Positions 1 to 15,200 of a DNA stretch of 64,000 nt are shown here, piece by piece. The stretch covers positions 10,305,449 through 10,369,448 of the forward strand of contig NC_049980.1 in the NCBI RefSeq assembly GCF_000003815.2. The letters are read 5' to 3'. A program made the position numbers and the translations under genes. Position 1 is the first letter of the stretch. The number at the start of each line of letters is the position of its first letter. This stretch comes from Branchiostoma floridae. Taxonomy: Eukaryota > Chordata > Leptocardii > Amphioxiformes > Branchiostomatidae. The notes under the pieces are model-generated. The model had not been told where the DNA came from and made no database searches. It saw only the letters and a list, made by a program, of their open reading frames with translations.

Positions 1-137
1 GCAAACTACAGTCAAATCAAACTGATAAACAAACAAAAATGTACATTGTTAAAGCCCAGCGGTAAGATGTAAGATCTACAAAGTATACACAAGTATAAAC
101 ACGTTTTCTTTTACCTTTTTAGGTTACCATATTTGTT

Positions 138-253
138 AGCCCTGGATACCAGACCCCAGCCTGGATACCAGACCCCAGCCCAATCTCAAAAATATCTATC
201 GTATGTACACGATAGATATTTTTGAGATCGAGCTGGGGTCTGGTATCCAGGCT
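138..253. repeat. Foldback (hairpin) repeat, family A
   Basis: A near-perfect inverted repeat. The left arm, about 157-206, carries a run ending in CCCCAGCCC followed by an AT-rich stretch, and the right arm, about 207-253, is its reverse complement. A 19-bp piece of the left terminus is duplicated in tandem just outside it. A second, shorter member lies at 13555-13635 in a RAB23 intron with the same termini (AGCCTGG...CCAGGCT). It is probably a short non-autonomous DNA element; no target duplication could be fixed. It sits in the USP14 intron that follows the last visible exon. Confidence 0.7.
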
Positions 254-294
254 ACATATTTGTGTGTTCCCTTTCAATTAGTCTTGCCACATTA

Positions 295-2693
<2,399 letters not shown>

Positions 2694-3230
2694 GCTGGCT
2701 GACTTTTCAAAATCTGCGAAAAATTTAAGTTCTTGCGGCGCATGCACCAAGGGAAGATCTCGCCGAATCCCGCGAATCGCGCGAGAGTCTTCAGAATAAC
2801 CCACTATTTTAAGGGGAAGCAAAAATATCATACTCACTGTTTTCGTTCGACCGTTTCGGTTTTCGTCACTAAAATGTGGCGAAATTGTTACAATTTTAAG
2901 GTTATTAGACTAAATGACTCTAATTTCAATAAGTATGACCCCATCTAAAGCATACTCTTTTGATTTATCTATTTTTGTCTTGATCTCTTGTTGCCATTGA
3001 TATTCTGATTTTGAGTCCATTTTTTCTATTGATTCAAGGTGCACATTTTGTTGCATACTTCAGTTGATGAATTTGTATCATTTCATTTCATTCATGGGCT
3101 CAAGGAAGAATGTACAAATGTATAACCAAAATCGCAACACCCACTCATAAAAAGTGTGACAGTCCGAAGCCGAGTGGCCCCTAGTGCTAATCACGTGACT
3201 TAGGTACACCAAGAGAAAAATTCAGATCGT
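2694..3230. promoter_or_regulatory. Likely shared USP14/RAB23 promoter region
   Basis: A gene-free interval between the USP14 start on the minus strand and the likely RAB23 first exon on the plus strand. The USP14-proximal part (about 2735-2790) is rich in CpG (CGCGAATCGCGCGAGAG), unlike the AT-rich introns around it. No TATA box is evident. The role as a bidirectional promoter is inferred from the head-to-head layout and CpG content only. Confidence 0.4.
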
Positions 3231-3518
3231 GAGGTGGGAAGTCAAGCAGATCCTCACTGTTTCAACTCGTTCGTCCCGCCGTTTGGTAGCATTTCAGGCC
3301 TCTTCTACACCCTCCAGCCCTACTTTAGATAGAGGAGAGAGTATTTAGCGTAGTTCTAGTGTAAAGGTTTGTCTAGAGAGGAGATAATCGGAATCGACAA
3401 AGTGGGGACGAAGTTGTCAGTGCAGTGCCCTCGGCCTGTGGGTCGGACTTGAGTGAAGGAGGAAGACCTGCGTCTGACAAACAGACCGTGACGGAAGTTT
3501 GCAGAAATCTTTCATCTG
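3231..3518 (+). other. RAB23: Probable non-coding first exon of RAB23
   Basis: This stretch is richer in G+C than its surroundings, has no ATG from about 3300 on, and ends in a strong donor (CATCTG|GTGAGT, GT at 3519). The RAB23 coding start lies in an exon whose acceptor is at 12180-12181 and which carries 64 nt of leader, so an upstream 5' UTR exon is required. This is the best candidate. The exact transcription start is unknown; the left border given here is approximate. Confidence 0.5.
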
Positions 3519-5727
3519 GTGAGTGTCATTTTGCCGCGTCTGTGTGCCATTTTCTGTACCAAGTAGGTACCACACCACGTACATATCCCTAGCCACCACC
3601 TAACGCTGTTACAACGCTTTGTTTACTTGATAACCAGGAAGAAATGTCGTGACGCCCAAACTCAGTGATCGTTTTTTATCGGTCGTGAAGTTTTTCTACT
3701 CCTGAGGCAATAACGAAGTGGATCGACACGGGTCAGGAATTCACTCCATAATTTGGTGAATGCATACGTGACATTTTCTAGTTGAAGACTAAGCTACTCT
3801 GCCCAGACCTGCTTGCTATTGTTAGTCACGTTTCCGTTCACAAGAAACAACAATTTGGAATAGATTTGATTCGTTATGCAGACGGTCGGCTAGTTGCCTG
3901 GTGCTGAATCAAGGATTAGGATGAAAGGAAGATGGGCAATCATTATCACTGGGATTAGAATCAGCTCTCCACCTACGCCATGGCGATAAAGTAGTATTAA
4001 AGCAAGATGTACTGTCCTGTACTCACTCTTGAATGTGTGACAAAAATTCCCACATGGTAAGATTTACTGTTACATTTTGTACTTTGTTTCTCATATCATA
4101 AATTGTGATCATAAATTTGCTCTTTGTCTTCCTGCTGTATGGATGCCATGGAATTGTGTTAGAGGATACCGCAGTGGCAGGCAGTAGATTTAGACACGTG
4201 CAAGCACAAGTTATCATAGTTTGCTGACCGTACTATTATTACATATGTTTGTAATTGAAATTTCATATTGCCAGGTTGATTATCATGCACAACTCTAGTT
4301 AATACTCGTAATTTGCTGACTGAACTAGAATTACATTTATTATGTTGTCGAAATTTCACATCGCCAGGTTAATAAATGATATATGCCATACTTACATGTA
4401 TAATACATAATCAACAACCTTGTTAACTACCAAATGGTTGGGCATCCACCATCCCATCATCCCACCACTACTGCGCCCCTCCCACCTTTATACATTATAG
4501 TACATATTACTAGTATACGTACGTGTATAAGCTAGCCAGAACTAGTATTAACTAGTCTGTTGCTATCCTGTTGCTTCTCCCTGTCAGCCTGTTTTATCAC
4601 TCTGTTTCTCCCCTTATCAGCTCTCTTATCACATCAGCCTGCCCACCAACATTTTTGCCTAATTTCAACAATCCATCACGATCCACCATGACAAGATTGT
4701 TGATTGCACATCCTTATAACCTATATCATACATGATACTGTATAGTCAAAGCAAATTAGTATGTCATTGTGATACAATAGTAACTTAGTGGAGTATGGCA
4801 CAAACGGAAGGAAATATTAGAATTTTAGGTTTCAGATGTTGAACAGTACTGATTATCTTATTTTTATGCTAGTCGCTACTGACTGAACTCTAGTCACTTC
4901 TGACAGCATGGGATATCACATGAGTTAGGACATTAACGTTACACCCACCAAATTGTTCATAAGGTGACAGTAGCTTGAGTACATAATATATACTGATAGT
5001 TCACAAATCCTTTAATGGGGATTACAGTGGTGAAATGTTGCCACGTCTGCTGTACAGTGTCACTGTGCAGATTTGGCATTGTGCTTATGATGTGCTTGAT
5101 GAAAGCAGGGCTGCGGATATCTATGATAGAACTTTATATTTCGAAAGAATATTAGGGAAATATTTATGTATTGTATGTTTAAAGGTTAATGAAGCAATTG
5201 ACAAACCATTGATCAAGTTCAATTTGATGCAATAGACAAAAAGTGTTGATTGGGTCTGATGGTTTTGTATGACTTGGTTCCTACCAAGCCTCGCCAGTTG
5301 TGTTGTTAATCCCCAAGTCTAGTAGATTCTCTAGGTCTAAGTCATTAACGCTTTTTTTTTCTTAAAGTACACAGATTAGCATTGAAGTTAAGGAGTCGAT
5401 GCTGTGCACAATATGGAACAATATCGAAGGAGTGTCACCATATACATGTGTCTGTCTGTGTGGTTTGGTAATAAATGGTATAACACAGGTGAACTCATCA
5501 TGCTGATCGATGCAACTTACTTAGTAAGCACGCAAACAGACAGGCCTAATCTTCCTTTAGTTATACTATACCCGCATAGTAATCCCCATTTTTTGTGGTA
5601 GACTTTTATATTCAATACAAATATATTTGAGGTCACCGGTCACTGAGTTTTGTATGTGTCATGAGAACTGTAATGCTATGAATATAGACATTCCTCCTCG
5701 TAATTGTAATCTATCTTTCATATCATA

Positions 5728-5816
5728 TGATAGATATTCCTTCATGAGAGAAAAATGGATTTATACATATGATTATGATATGTATAAAACCATTTTTCTC
5801 TCATGAAGGAATATCC
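5728..5816. repeat. AT-rich hairpin with about 40-bp arms
   Basis: The segment GATATTCCTTCATGAGAGAA with its continuation is repeated as a near-perfect reverse complement after a loop of a few bases (arms about 5731-5770 and 5776-5816). Only scattered mismatches break the arms. It may be a miniature foldback element or a source of a hairpin RNA; the sequence cannot decide. Confidence 0.65.
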
Positions 5817-5842
5817 ATGTGTGCTTGTGTATCTGTGTGTTT

Positions 5843-5859
5843 GGGGGGGGGGGGGGGGG
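5843..5859 (+). repeat. Poly-G homopolymer, 17 nt
   Basis: An uninterrupted run of G directly follows the hairpin at 5728-5816 and a short TGTG stretch. It is likely to be polymorphic in length and prone to assembly error. Confidence 0.9.
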
Positions 5860-7018
5860 TGTTTTTGGAAATTCTTAAAAAAAGCACTGTACCTGCATGT
5901 TTTGAAAACTTAACCATTGTATTGGCACAGGAAAGTTGGTAAAAACCACCGAATGGGAGAAGATTTAAAACAAGTACCAAACATTGTTCACTAGTAAAAT
6001 AATACTGCATCAACGTTTTGACATGTCTCCCAGTCCCCAAATCATAGTCTTGTTACTAGTGACAAACAGAGTTGGGTAAGAAAAGAAAGAAATTATTACC
6101 ATGACTTGTTGAATTGTCATCATGGGACTCACTTTGCTCTACAGGTACATTGTACTAATTGTATATATTAAGTTTCGTCATGAGAGGTATTTTGTGCTTC
6201 ATAACTAGGAGGATTATCTCTCTTGAGCTAAGTGTCATATTGTGTAGAAGTTCGCTAGCACTTGTTCCAAGTGGATAATTCTCAATGCTTGGAATGAAAT
6301 GAAAGCTGTTGTATTTTCTATTCCATGAATAGGAAAGGGGCAGGTGCCTCACAAATGTGGACTTGCTTTTGTTTGGTTGAGTTAATGAACATCAAATTAG
6401 CACCATAACGGGGACACCAAGAGCTGTTGACAGGGTAATGAAGAACAAGCTAGCATCAACACAGGAGGGGCAATTCTACCAACGGTGTTCTGATTTGGGC
6501 CAGTGATCTGAAAGAAATGTGATATTGTAGAGTGCATACCATCATGGCAGATAGCTTTTAATGTCAAGAAAGGGTGTGGAAGGTACCAAAGATATGTCTG
6601 TAGCACACTGGCAGTGGGCTGTGTAATATGTTCAGAGCTAAATCAGTGACTTAGCTGCAGCTGCTAAGAGGAGGTCATAAATTAGGAATATCAATATGTT
6701 CTATGTTATGACAGCCCACTGTTCAAAAACAAACATTTTATTGTACTGTAGGAAATGCCTATAGCTGATTCTCTGGACCATGTACATGTATGTGCTTTTC
6801 CGCATGTCAGTAACTGTAGTAATTTAAGATTTTTGGGACGGATGGGGTAGTAATTTTACCTCCCAATGAGCAAATTTCCTTTATGGAGCAAATTTCAGTT
6901 CTAGGACAGAGGGATGGGTCCTGGAGACAGTCATGTTTCAGACATAATCCATCATTATCTGACATTCAGTTGGTATTCATTATTTCAGTACCTACAGTAG
7001 TCCTGTCTGTGTCTGCAG

Positions 7019-7113
7019 CTCATTCTCCCAGACCCAGGGGACGATTTAACCCAGTTCAGTAATGAGCAAATCTCCATGGATGGTGAAGAATGCCTTCATG
7101 ACATGTTTTCTAA
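7019..7113 (+). other. Candidate alternative 5' exon of RAB23 with an upstream ORF
   Basis: The segment is bounded by a good acceptor (GTCTGCAG, ending 7018) and a consensus donor (TAA|GTGAGT, GT at 7114). One frame is open through the whole 95 nt. If spliced to the RAB23 exon at 12182, that frame continues across the junction and stops shortly before the RAB23 ATG, giving an upstream ORF of 27 codons starting MDGEECLHDMF. It could be a regulated leader exon, or an exon-like coincidence. Transcript data would settle it. Confidence 0.4.
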
Positions 7114-8552
7114 GTGAGTTGAGTGATGAGATATATGCAGAGTCAATACACCGTGGGTCAGACATGTTTACAAGTACAGATTGGTTAGGGAAGTTGTATG
7201 AAAGGATGACCTTGCAGGCTTGAAATCATGGGGGTCCTGCTTGGTATGTCTAATTCATTACATATCATATGAAATCATATCATGTCATATAATACTCTAC
7301 ATGAATATGTTAGATATTGATGTTGCCGAAAGGTCTTAAAGTTTTTGGTGTCATTTACATCCGGAAGTATTGGGATGAAACTGTATCTTTAATTTAGACA
7401 TCAGAGCATGCATCTGTATATCAAACTGTTTTACATATTCATTTTGTCAGGTAAAAAATCTCCAAGCAGATGTTGTGGGAGGCTAACTTGTTACGTTTCC
7501 CTTGCTGCTTATTCCAAAAGGCCCGACATGGAAACCAAGCAACCAAAGCTGGATTTGTGTGATCTATGACTACATGATTATTGGAATATGATGTTGATAA
7601 AAGTATGATTTGAAAGACAAGACACAACTAAAAGATACAAGAGGTATTGTCTGGACTACAGATTAGATTTGGTTGCCCAGCGGTCGTGACCTCATTGGAA
7701 TCATCATCATCGGTCAACATGCCCACGCACCGTTGGGGTTGTACTGCCTTTTATGGGGTCTAGTGACATACTCTTTTCACTTTCCAGTGGAATGGGGGAT
7801 ATTAGTATTAGGGAGATTGATACAGAAACGGGCAGTAAGGGAAAGGGAACAATATAGCCTCCCAACATCTGCTTGGAGGCTACAGAAGCATTACTCATAA
7901 TCATATGAAGGAGGTTCCTTGTTCACATTAACTATTCTTAGACATATAAACCCTATAGCTAAGCTATGGTTCTGTAATCAAGCAACAAAGATTTGTACAC
8001 AATAAGGTTATGTTGGGTTGGGCTTAGTCATGGTGACTGTGGGCCTGTTTTGCTTGCAGTCTTGTACATTAGACCCGGTAGCCGGCTGACTCCCTATAGC
8101 TATACTACTAGTACATACTTCTTTAGCCTGTTTTGGTTCAATTTGTATGTGCCATAGGTAAATCTGCTTGGAGATTACCATATACATGTAAAGCAGAAGT
8201 TTTGCTTGTGAGTTTTCAAAGAAAGTCGTTTGATGTTGATACCTTTAATGTACATCCCCAAGGTACGTAGCACACGTTCAGTGGTCTGAGCCTTTTGTTT
8301 GCATTGTTCCCTGCTGACTAAGTCCACTGTTTGTACCTTTCTCTGCAGGATGTACAAAGGTACACTCAAGGGTAAGACATGTAGGGGCAAGGTGCAGTAA
8401 CCCACAGGGAGTCCCGGACATTTGTGGGATAGTAGTCAGTAGTGTATGCCGTTGTGTTATTGCAAGGACTAAAAATTCCACAAACAAAGAAACAAGCAAG
8501 CAAAATGAAGATGAAGAATGTTTGGTCGCTCACAACATATAACTTAACTTAA

Positions 8553-8875
8553 CATTGTTCTCACCAGAATTTTGTCATAGTGTAGGGGCATTTTAGTGCA
8601 GCTAAGCAATGTGGTAAGCAGGTGTGAGCATGGTAGGGATCCTCCTCTTGAACATGTTAAAATCTGTAACCCTCAGAAGCACTATTTTCTGCATTTTTAT
8701 GGCCAAATTTAGTGATATAAAGCTAACATTTTTTACTTCGGTTAGAAAGTAACAGAATGGTCCCCTTCACTTGTTGAAACACAGCATAGGGGCCCAAATT
8801 ACAGTACTAAACTTATATACTATCACAGTGTAGGGGCCCCCTATGCTGGAAAGGCCTGGCAAGAACACTGGCTTG
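8553..8875. repeat. Foldback repeat around TGTAGGGGC motifs
   Basis: The left end reads GTTCTCACCAGAATT and then ATAGTGTAGGGGC. The right end reads as the reverse complement of a similar string (AGTGTTCTTGCCAGG, then CATAGGGGGC). The arms are about 35-40 nt and diverged, so this is probably an old non-autonomous DNA element of about 320 bp. Borders are approximate. Confidence 0.45.
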
Positions 8876-9689
8876 TATACTATTACTAGGACAAGGTGAA
8901 AGCAAGCAAGCTTAGGTGGTGTTCTGGCTGAAAACCTTTCCTTTCAGCGGTTTCTCTTCACCTTTTACAGTGACCTTTCAAGGACTCTCAACCCTGTAAT
9001 TGATAGATTTTCTCTTGGTACCTTTGGCATGTGTATGTGTAGGTAGTTCAGTCTGTCCCTGTTACTTAAGTATTGCTGATCTTTGATGTTCAAGTCCACT
9101 TAGACTTTGGCTTGAGGTTAGACTATAGCACGATGTGCAAACTTTTAAAACAATTTCCATCCTTGCCTTTGTCCATTTCTTCCAGTTAAGGTTTTAACTC
9201 ACTTATGATAAAGACCTTTTTATATGTATGGAAATTGTCTAGTCACTGTAAAGGTATTTATGTTTGCAAGGGCTTAATTTCATGTACTATTAAAGGGAAG
9301 GGAGGTATTCACAGTTTTTAAAGTTTATCATTGAAACAGTTCTGTATATAATGAATTGGAAACCAATACTAGTATTCATAATATTCAAGACTCTATGATT
9401 TCTCTACAAGGAAATGTGACCATGGTGGCCATGTGACTGCTTTTACAGTTTTGAGTGTATTCCTATTAGATTGTAACCGCATATTGTCATATACAAAAGA
9501 AAATCAGAAATTGTGCAATGACACTGTCATGAATATAGATGGTGACAGATTAGAATAACAAAAGTATATAGAACAATGGCCAGATGTCATGTCTGTGGGG
9601 TGTACATGTACATGTAGGTTGGAAGGTTATAACCTCCTTGATGTGCTACAGGAGGTCATATGGGTCAGAGATGTACAATTACTTGTATG

Positions 9690-10130
9690 TAGGGGTAGAT
9701 ACCGGTACAGAAAATTCAGGTCCGGTTCAGGTCCAGAGGATCAGGTCCAGGTCCGGACCTGAACCTGGACCTGATTCAGTATGTGAGAACTTGTGAATGG
9801 ACGAAAACAATGGTCCATTTTGCTACAATTTATAAAAAGAGTCGAAAGACATCTGTTTTGTGGAGTATTCGACTCCCCACTGTTTTAAAATCTTACAAGG
9901 CTAACTCAACTGCCTGGTACAAATGACTATAGACTCTACTCTGTTTCGCTCTTGTTATTTTCCTCGACTGGTAAGCCCCCAAACGTGTGAATACCTGATC
10001 ATATAATCAGTTCATTTTCCAATAGGTCCAACATCCGGTCTACCGATTTTTTTTAGGTCCGGTTTTTCCGGACCGGTCCAGTAAGAAAAAACGGTTTTGT
10101 ACCAGTACACTATACCGGTACCCACCCCTA
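9690..10130 (+). mobile_element. hAT-type MITE, TAGGGG family, copy 1
   Basis: A 441-bp element with terminal inverted repeats (TAGGGGTAGATACCGGTAC at the left; the right end is the reverse complement of TAGGGGTGGGTACCGGTA). It is flanked by a perfect 8-bp duplication CTTGTATG (9682-9689 and 10131-10138). Eight-base target duplications and this type of terminus fit the hAT superfamily. It has no coding capacity. The inside contains palindromic AGGTCCGG / CCGGACCT blocks. Related copies are at 44597-45018 (reversed) and 23679-23870 (partial). Confidence 0.85.
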
Positions 10131-10199
10131 CTTGTATGTGTCGAAACTATGCAAGAAGGTCACTTAGGGGACCAAGAAAATCTTATGGACATTTGATCA

Positions 10200-10310
10200 A
10201 TAGAGTTCTAAAGACTTGTGTCAATAGAAACAATAATCTAAGGGACCACCAAAAAAGTATTCACATTGACCAGATAAGATTATAATATGTAGAGATGGTC
10301 ACTTGTTCAG
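10200..10310 (+). repeat. Dispersed repeat, family B (GGGACCACCAAAAAGT)
   Basis: Matches the reverse complement of about 38120-38205 in an SMC6 intron: GTGTCAAT, then CTAAGGGACCA-CAAAAAAGT, TCACATTG-CCAG and GTAGAGATGG in the same order. It is an interspersed repeat of unknown class; no terminal structure was found. Confidence 0.5.
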
Positions 10311-12245
10311 GTTTGACTGTACATATACCCTATGAGGAGGTAATATTGTAATGATCATTCTTGAAATCATGTAACTTGTAAGCTTGGGATAATAATGATT
10401 TGAGGATTTGCAGAGAAAGAATGAAATGACCAAATTGGTTTCTTAACAGCTGCTAATAGCTGATGAGAAAAAAATCATCATCATCATAGATAAATGACTA
10501 GTTTTATAAGGTTCATGGATAGCAATAAGTTCTTTATTCATATAATCACATTTGTGCTTGAAGAAGACAACAGATGGTTATTGAATAGCCATTGGTAGAA
10601 AAAATTTGTTGGTCAATAAAGAACTTTGTGTGAAAATCTTGGCATGTTTAAATGGATACTGAAGTGCTGTCATGTTTGGTATACATATGTATGCCTCTGT
10701 AATCTCCCTAACCTATACTAGAATGATGAAGATCATTATACATGAATGTGTCATTTTCCCAATTTAGCTGCCAAAGTAAGGATAGCACCATATATCTCAT
10801 CCTGACTGCACTGATGTGTTTCCAATACAAGGTCAAGATTCTCACAAATCAACTCCAGTCGTGGGAACACTAATGGTATTATGGGCGTATCTCCGTGGAA
10901 ACCGTCATAATGCCACTGATGATGTTATATAAGCCCACTTTGGTTGCCATGGTAACTTAAAAGTAGGTATCCATTTTGAGAGTAACTAGTGCAGTGATTC
11001 AGTGGTTTGAGGCAGCAATGTGACATGATGGCTTGGATGATGAATACTCAAGGAGTTTTGTGAAGGTATTGGTTATTCTACCTTTCAAATTTCACAAAAT
11101 GATATATGTTTTGAAAAACATACAGCTTATACATAATGGAAGGACAGGAACTCTGTTCAAGTTTGATTTGGGTCTAAGTTTTCTGTTGTCAAACTGTACT
11201 AGTAAGAAGCTGCGTTGTCTAAAAGAAGGTTTCTGGTTGTCTGAAAATATTTGCCCTGTAAAGTGTAATTGCCCTTTAGCCACTCAACATGCAGGTTTGC
11301 CCTTCATTAAACATTAATGACACTTGACAGTTTCTCAGCAATTTTATGGCCTTTATTGAGCCATTGAACATGATTTTCAATCTCCAGGCTGATCTTTATT
11401 CCACGCCATCGACTAGTTCAAGATGAATGTTTCTCATTTAGATGACTGTAAGGTAGTAATAGCTGGGGTGGTTCAGTCATATTGTTACACTTACAGCTCC
11501 TCTTTTGCTGCTCCCAGTAACAAGCATTTTGTATATTGTGTGTTTAGTTTTGTCTAACTCGATACCTTTACAAGTAAAACAAATCAGGCATTCCTCAAAA
11601 CAAACGGAGAGAAACTGTGTACACAGGTTTTTGCATACATCACAGACACACCTTTCAGTTTCTGATGCATATAGCTCTCAGAAGGATATTTCAGGCAATT
11701 GTAGGGAGAACAATACTTCAGTAGAAGCCATTAAATTGCATTCAGAATTTGCCAGCACATTTTGTGCAATTATCCGGATGGTGCAACAAAGCAAAGTTAT
11801 TCAACTAGACCACATCACTATGGGACTTTGGGATTCTGTGCAATGAACAGAAGTGTGCAGTTATCCGTTGTGCAATTAACTGGCTTCAATTGTATGCTAA
11901 AAAACTCTCCTCAGATAACCATATATATTAAGAAATTACTTATTATCCTGTGTTGTGGCCAAAGTTTGGCAATTCCAGTCAAAGTTTCATTTACTGATTA
12001 CATTGTACAAAACTAAACCTGAAAGATGTAAGTGCTTCCTTTGATAATTCTACCCTTTGACGCAAGCATTACCTGTCCTCCTAGACCAGATTTTCTTGGT
12101 CTCCAGATGAATGTCCTTTATGGGGAATCATGGCCAGTTTTGACTGTAGATGCTGACTGTTAGACATCCTTGTTTCTGCAGCTATGAGACCGGTGGCCTG
12201 AAGTCTTGCAGCATCGTGCAGTCCTGAGATCTCACGGCACCAGCC

Positions 12246-15200
12246 ATGCGGGAGGAGGATGTAGAGACGGCCATCAAGGTGGTCGTCGTCGGCAACGGTG
12301 CTGTCGGCAAGTCCAGCATGATCCAGCGCTACTGTAAAGGCATCTTCACTAAGGACTACAAGAAAACTATCGGGGTGGACTTCCTAGAAAGACAAATAGA
12401 GTAAGCTCTCTTTGATATTTGTAGACGTTTTCATGATATAGTTGTGCCTATAGCATCAGATGATACACAAACATCAGTGGGCAACTGCTTACCCAGGTAG
12501 GTATGTGATAGCACAAATGATTGATTGTAACTGGCTTCAAGTAAATTAATTGTAGACATGAAGAATTCAGCTTGGACTGTCATTAGGGTTAGACTTTAGT
12601 CCTTCACTGTTTGCTTTATTGCTGCAGGATTTTAGGCATATTTCGTCCATGACAACACTAAATATAAATCTTATAGCCAAGCTTAGAAGCATATGAGTAA
12701 TAATAATAAGACCTATAATTGCATTTCTTGCAGTACATTTTTATTTAAGATTAAATATGACTTCTTTTTGCCTGTTATCAATTACTAGTGTTTGGATCAC
12801 ATTTCCAAATTGGAGCAGCTTTTGGAAACGAAAAATATGATGTAAAACATATTGGAATACACAAATGTGAAACTGACAGCTGTGGGCATCATTTGTGTTT
12901 ATTTGTAGGTATACATTTTTATTTTTTGTTCCCAAAACAGCCTGGCCAGGTCCTGGTTTGGAAATGTGACTTTAGCATAACTGGTGTGATATCTATATGC
13001 TAGAATGTGCTAGAAGGTATGATGTAGGTCTATAATGCTTGCCTATAATTGAATTTTCGTGCAACTTCATCCAGTTATTTACCAAAGTGACTACCAATGT
13101 ATGAAGCATAGTTTGTCCAACAACATACTCAGGTATCCAGGCACCGGGTTCACAGTGCTATGTGACCTGTGTGATCATGGTTCAGTAACACCTGTTGTGT
13201 TCTCGCTGGGAGAAGATAGCTGCAACCAGGGGATGCCTGATAAAAATGATATGTCTGTGGCTCTTTGAGTGATGATTCCCCTTGCATGCATATTTAGGGT
13301 ATAAAATTGCAGTCAGTTGATAAGTTTAAGGGTGCGTGTGAAAACTTACGGAATGAAATTTTGATGTCTTTGATGGGGTGTTGTATGGCAAGTAACTTGA
13401 TAAGTTTTTCAAAAATATACTTAAAGCTAACAGGGGTGTGTGTTCATATTGTTCATGACATGGTTCCTGTTCATGAGTGAAATATGTCGAAAGGATGAAA
13501 GCGTATTACTAGTATTTCCAGATGGATTGTCTGGCAATAGTAACTGTTGTATTAGCCTGGTTACCAAACCCCAGCCCGATCTCAAGTATCTATCGTGCAT
13601 ATCTTGAGGTTGGGGTATGGAATCCAGGCTACTGTTGTATTGGTAGTTTATCCCTTCCAACAGTTCTGTATAACTGAGGAAAGGGGTCACAGTGGTAGTA
13701 AACAGCTTTGGAGGAATTCCACTCATTCCATTATGATATGCAACAGAGTATCAAATCAGTAACAGTTGTGCCCCTAAGGTTGCACAGTAGGTAACAATTA
13801 GGGTGGGAAGGGGGCTACTACTAGTATTTGTACTGTTCATTTATTGCAACAGCAACTCATCTCTCTAGATAAGTAGACGTATTATATTTATTTCACCATT
13901 GTCCAAGGTATTTAGAGTGAGACGTTTCATTGCTATAAACTGAGACATTACAAGTATACAGTCATCATGTTGATGAGATTATCTGATTCATGAAGTTCAA
14001 TGCTTTGCAAGAAGAAAAGGACAGATACCTTTAATGCATTTAATGTAATACTAAAAAGCCCATTTGCCTTGATGTTTCAGAGTGAACAATGAAGACATAC
14101 GGTTAATGCTGTGGGACACAGCCGGGCAGGAAGAGTTTGATGCTATCACAAAAGCATATTACAGAGGTGAGTGATGTTATTTCTGTCTAGATCTATCAGG
14201 ACACGTCCCTCAGTTTGCTTGTTGGGAGGGACAAAAACTTCTCCCAAAACATGAAATTCATAACATGTAATTGATGAAAATGTATTTTTGTAAGCTTAAA
14301 ATGACAGTTTGAACAGCGGAAATTGGCCATGGGACAGGTGGGACGGAGACAGCCCTGGTATAACATTAAGTTATAATTCTTGTAGATGTACGTATACACT
14401 TGGTCTATATACATACAACTAGGCCATGTTCAAAAATACAAGCATCATGTGAGCTTACTGCTACTAGTACATTTATTTGAAAGTAACAAGACCAAGGCCT
14501 GGATAGCATTAGAGATGCGATTATGAAAATGCCTCCAAAGTCTGGATGTGCCATTGACTCAACACCTGATTAGTGTCCAAGAAGTGAACACAATGACATG
14601 GTAATGCAGCATCAAAGGAATTTTGGGAGTAAACCAAAACCTTTTGAAGTGTGTTGACCCTGTCATGAAATGCCTCTAGGCCTCCTCTTGTCCACACCTG
14701 CCCAGGTAAACAAAAACACTGGTACTGCGAGGTAACATCTGGTCTGTCCATGTACCTGTAGCCAATGCTAACGTTAGACCACATGAAAAACTTGTGTGGT
14801 CTCTGAAACTATTTGTACAGACTTTTGCCGTACTAACCTTAGGTTCTTGTTTCATGTCGTTCTACCAGCTTAGCATATTTTTAGGATCCAAGAACTAACA
14901 AATCTAATTGATGTGGCCTAAAATTTGCAATGGCAAGTTTGCCTTATGAGAGAATGTGACATGAAATTTGGCTAAAACATTGACTATGTAGAAAAATGTG
15001 ATTCATTTTGCAAGACTGAGAGGAAGAGAAAATGTAAACTGTAGAGATAGAGAACGAAGACACAAAGTTGTCCAGTTTGATAGATCTCCCTTTGTTGTTC
15101 TTGTTGTGGCCAAGTTTTAACAATGTAAAGAAGCCAAGCATGAAGTGTGGAGTAAAGCTATGTTGTATCAACAGTGGTTGCCTGGAGAGTGGCATGTGCT

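Larger units (their letters stand above)
3519..12181 (+). other. RAB23 intron 1 (about 8.7 kb), repeat-bearing, no second gene recognised
   Basis: A long AT-rich interval between the putative RAB23 leader exon and the first coding exon. It holds a 95-nt exon-like segment at 7019-7113, a hairpin at 5728-5816, a G homopolymer at 5843-5859, a foldback around 8553-8875, a hAT-type MITE at 9690-10130 and a dispersed repeat at about 10200-10310. Apart from these I see only short open frames without coding character. Confidence 0.5.
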
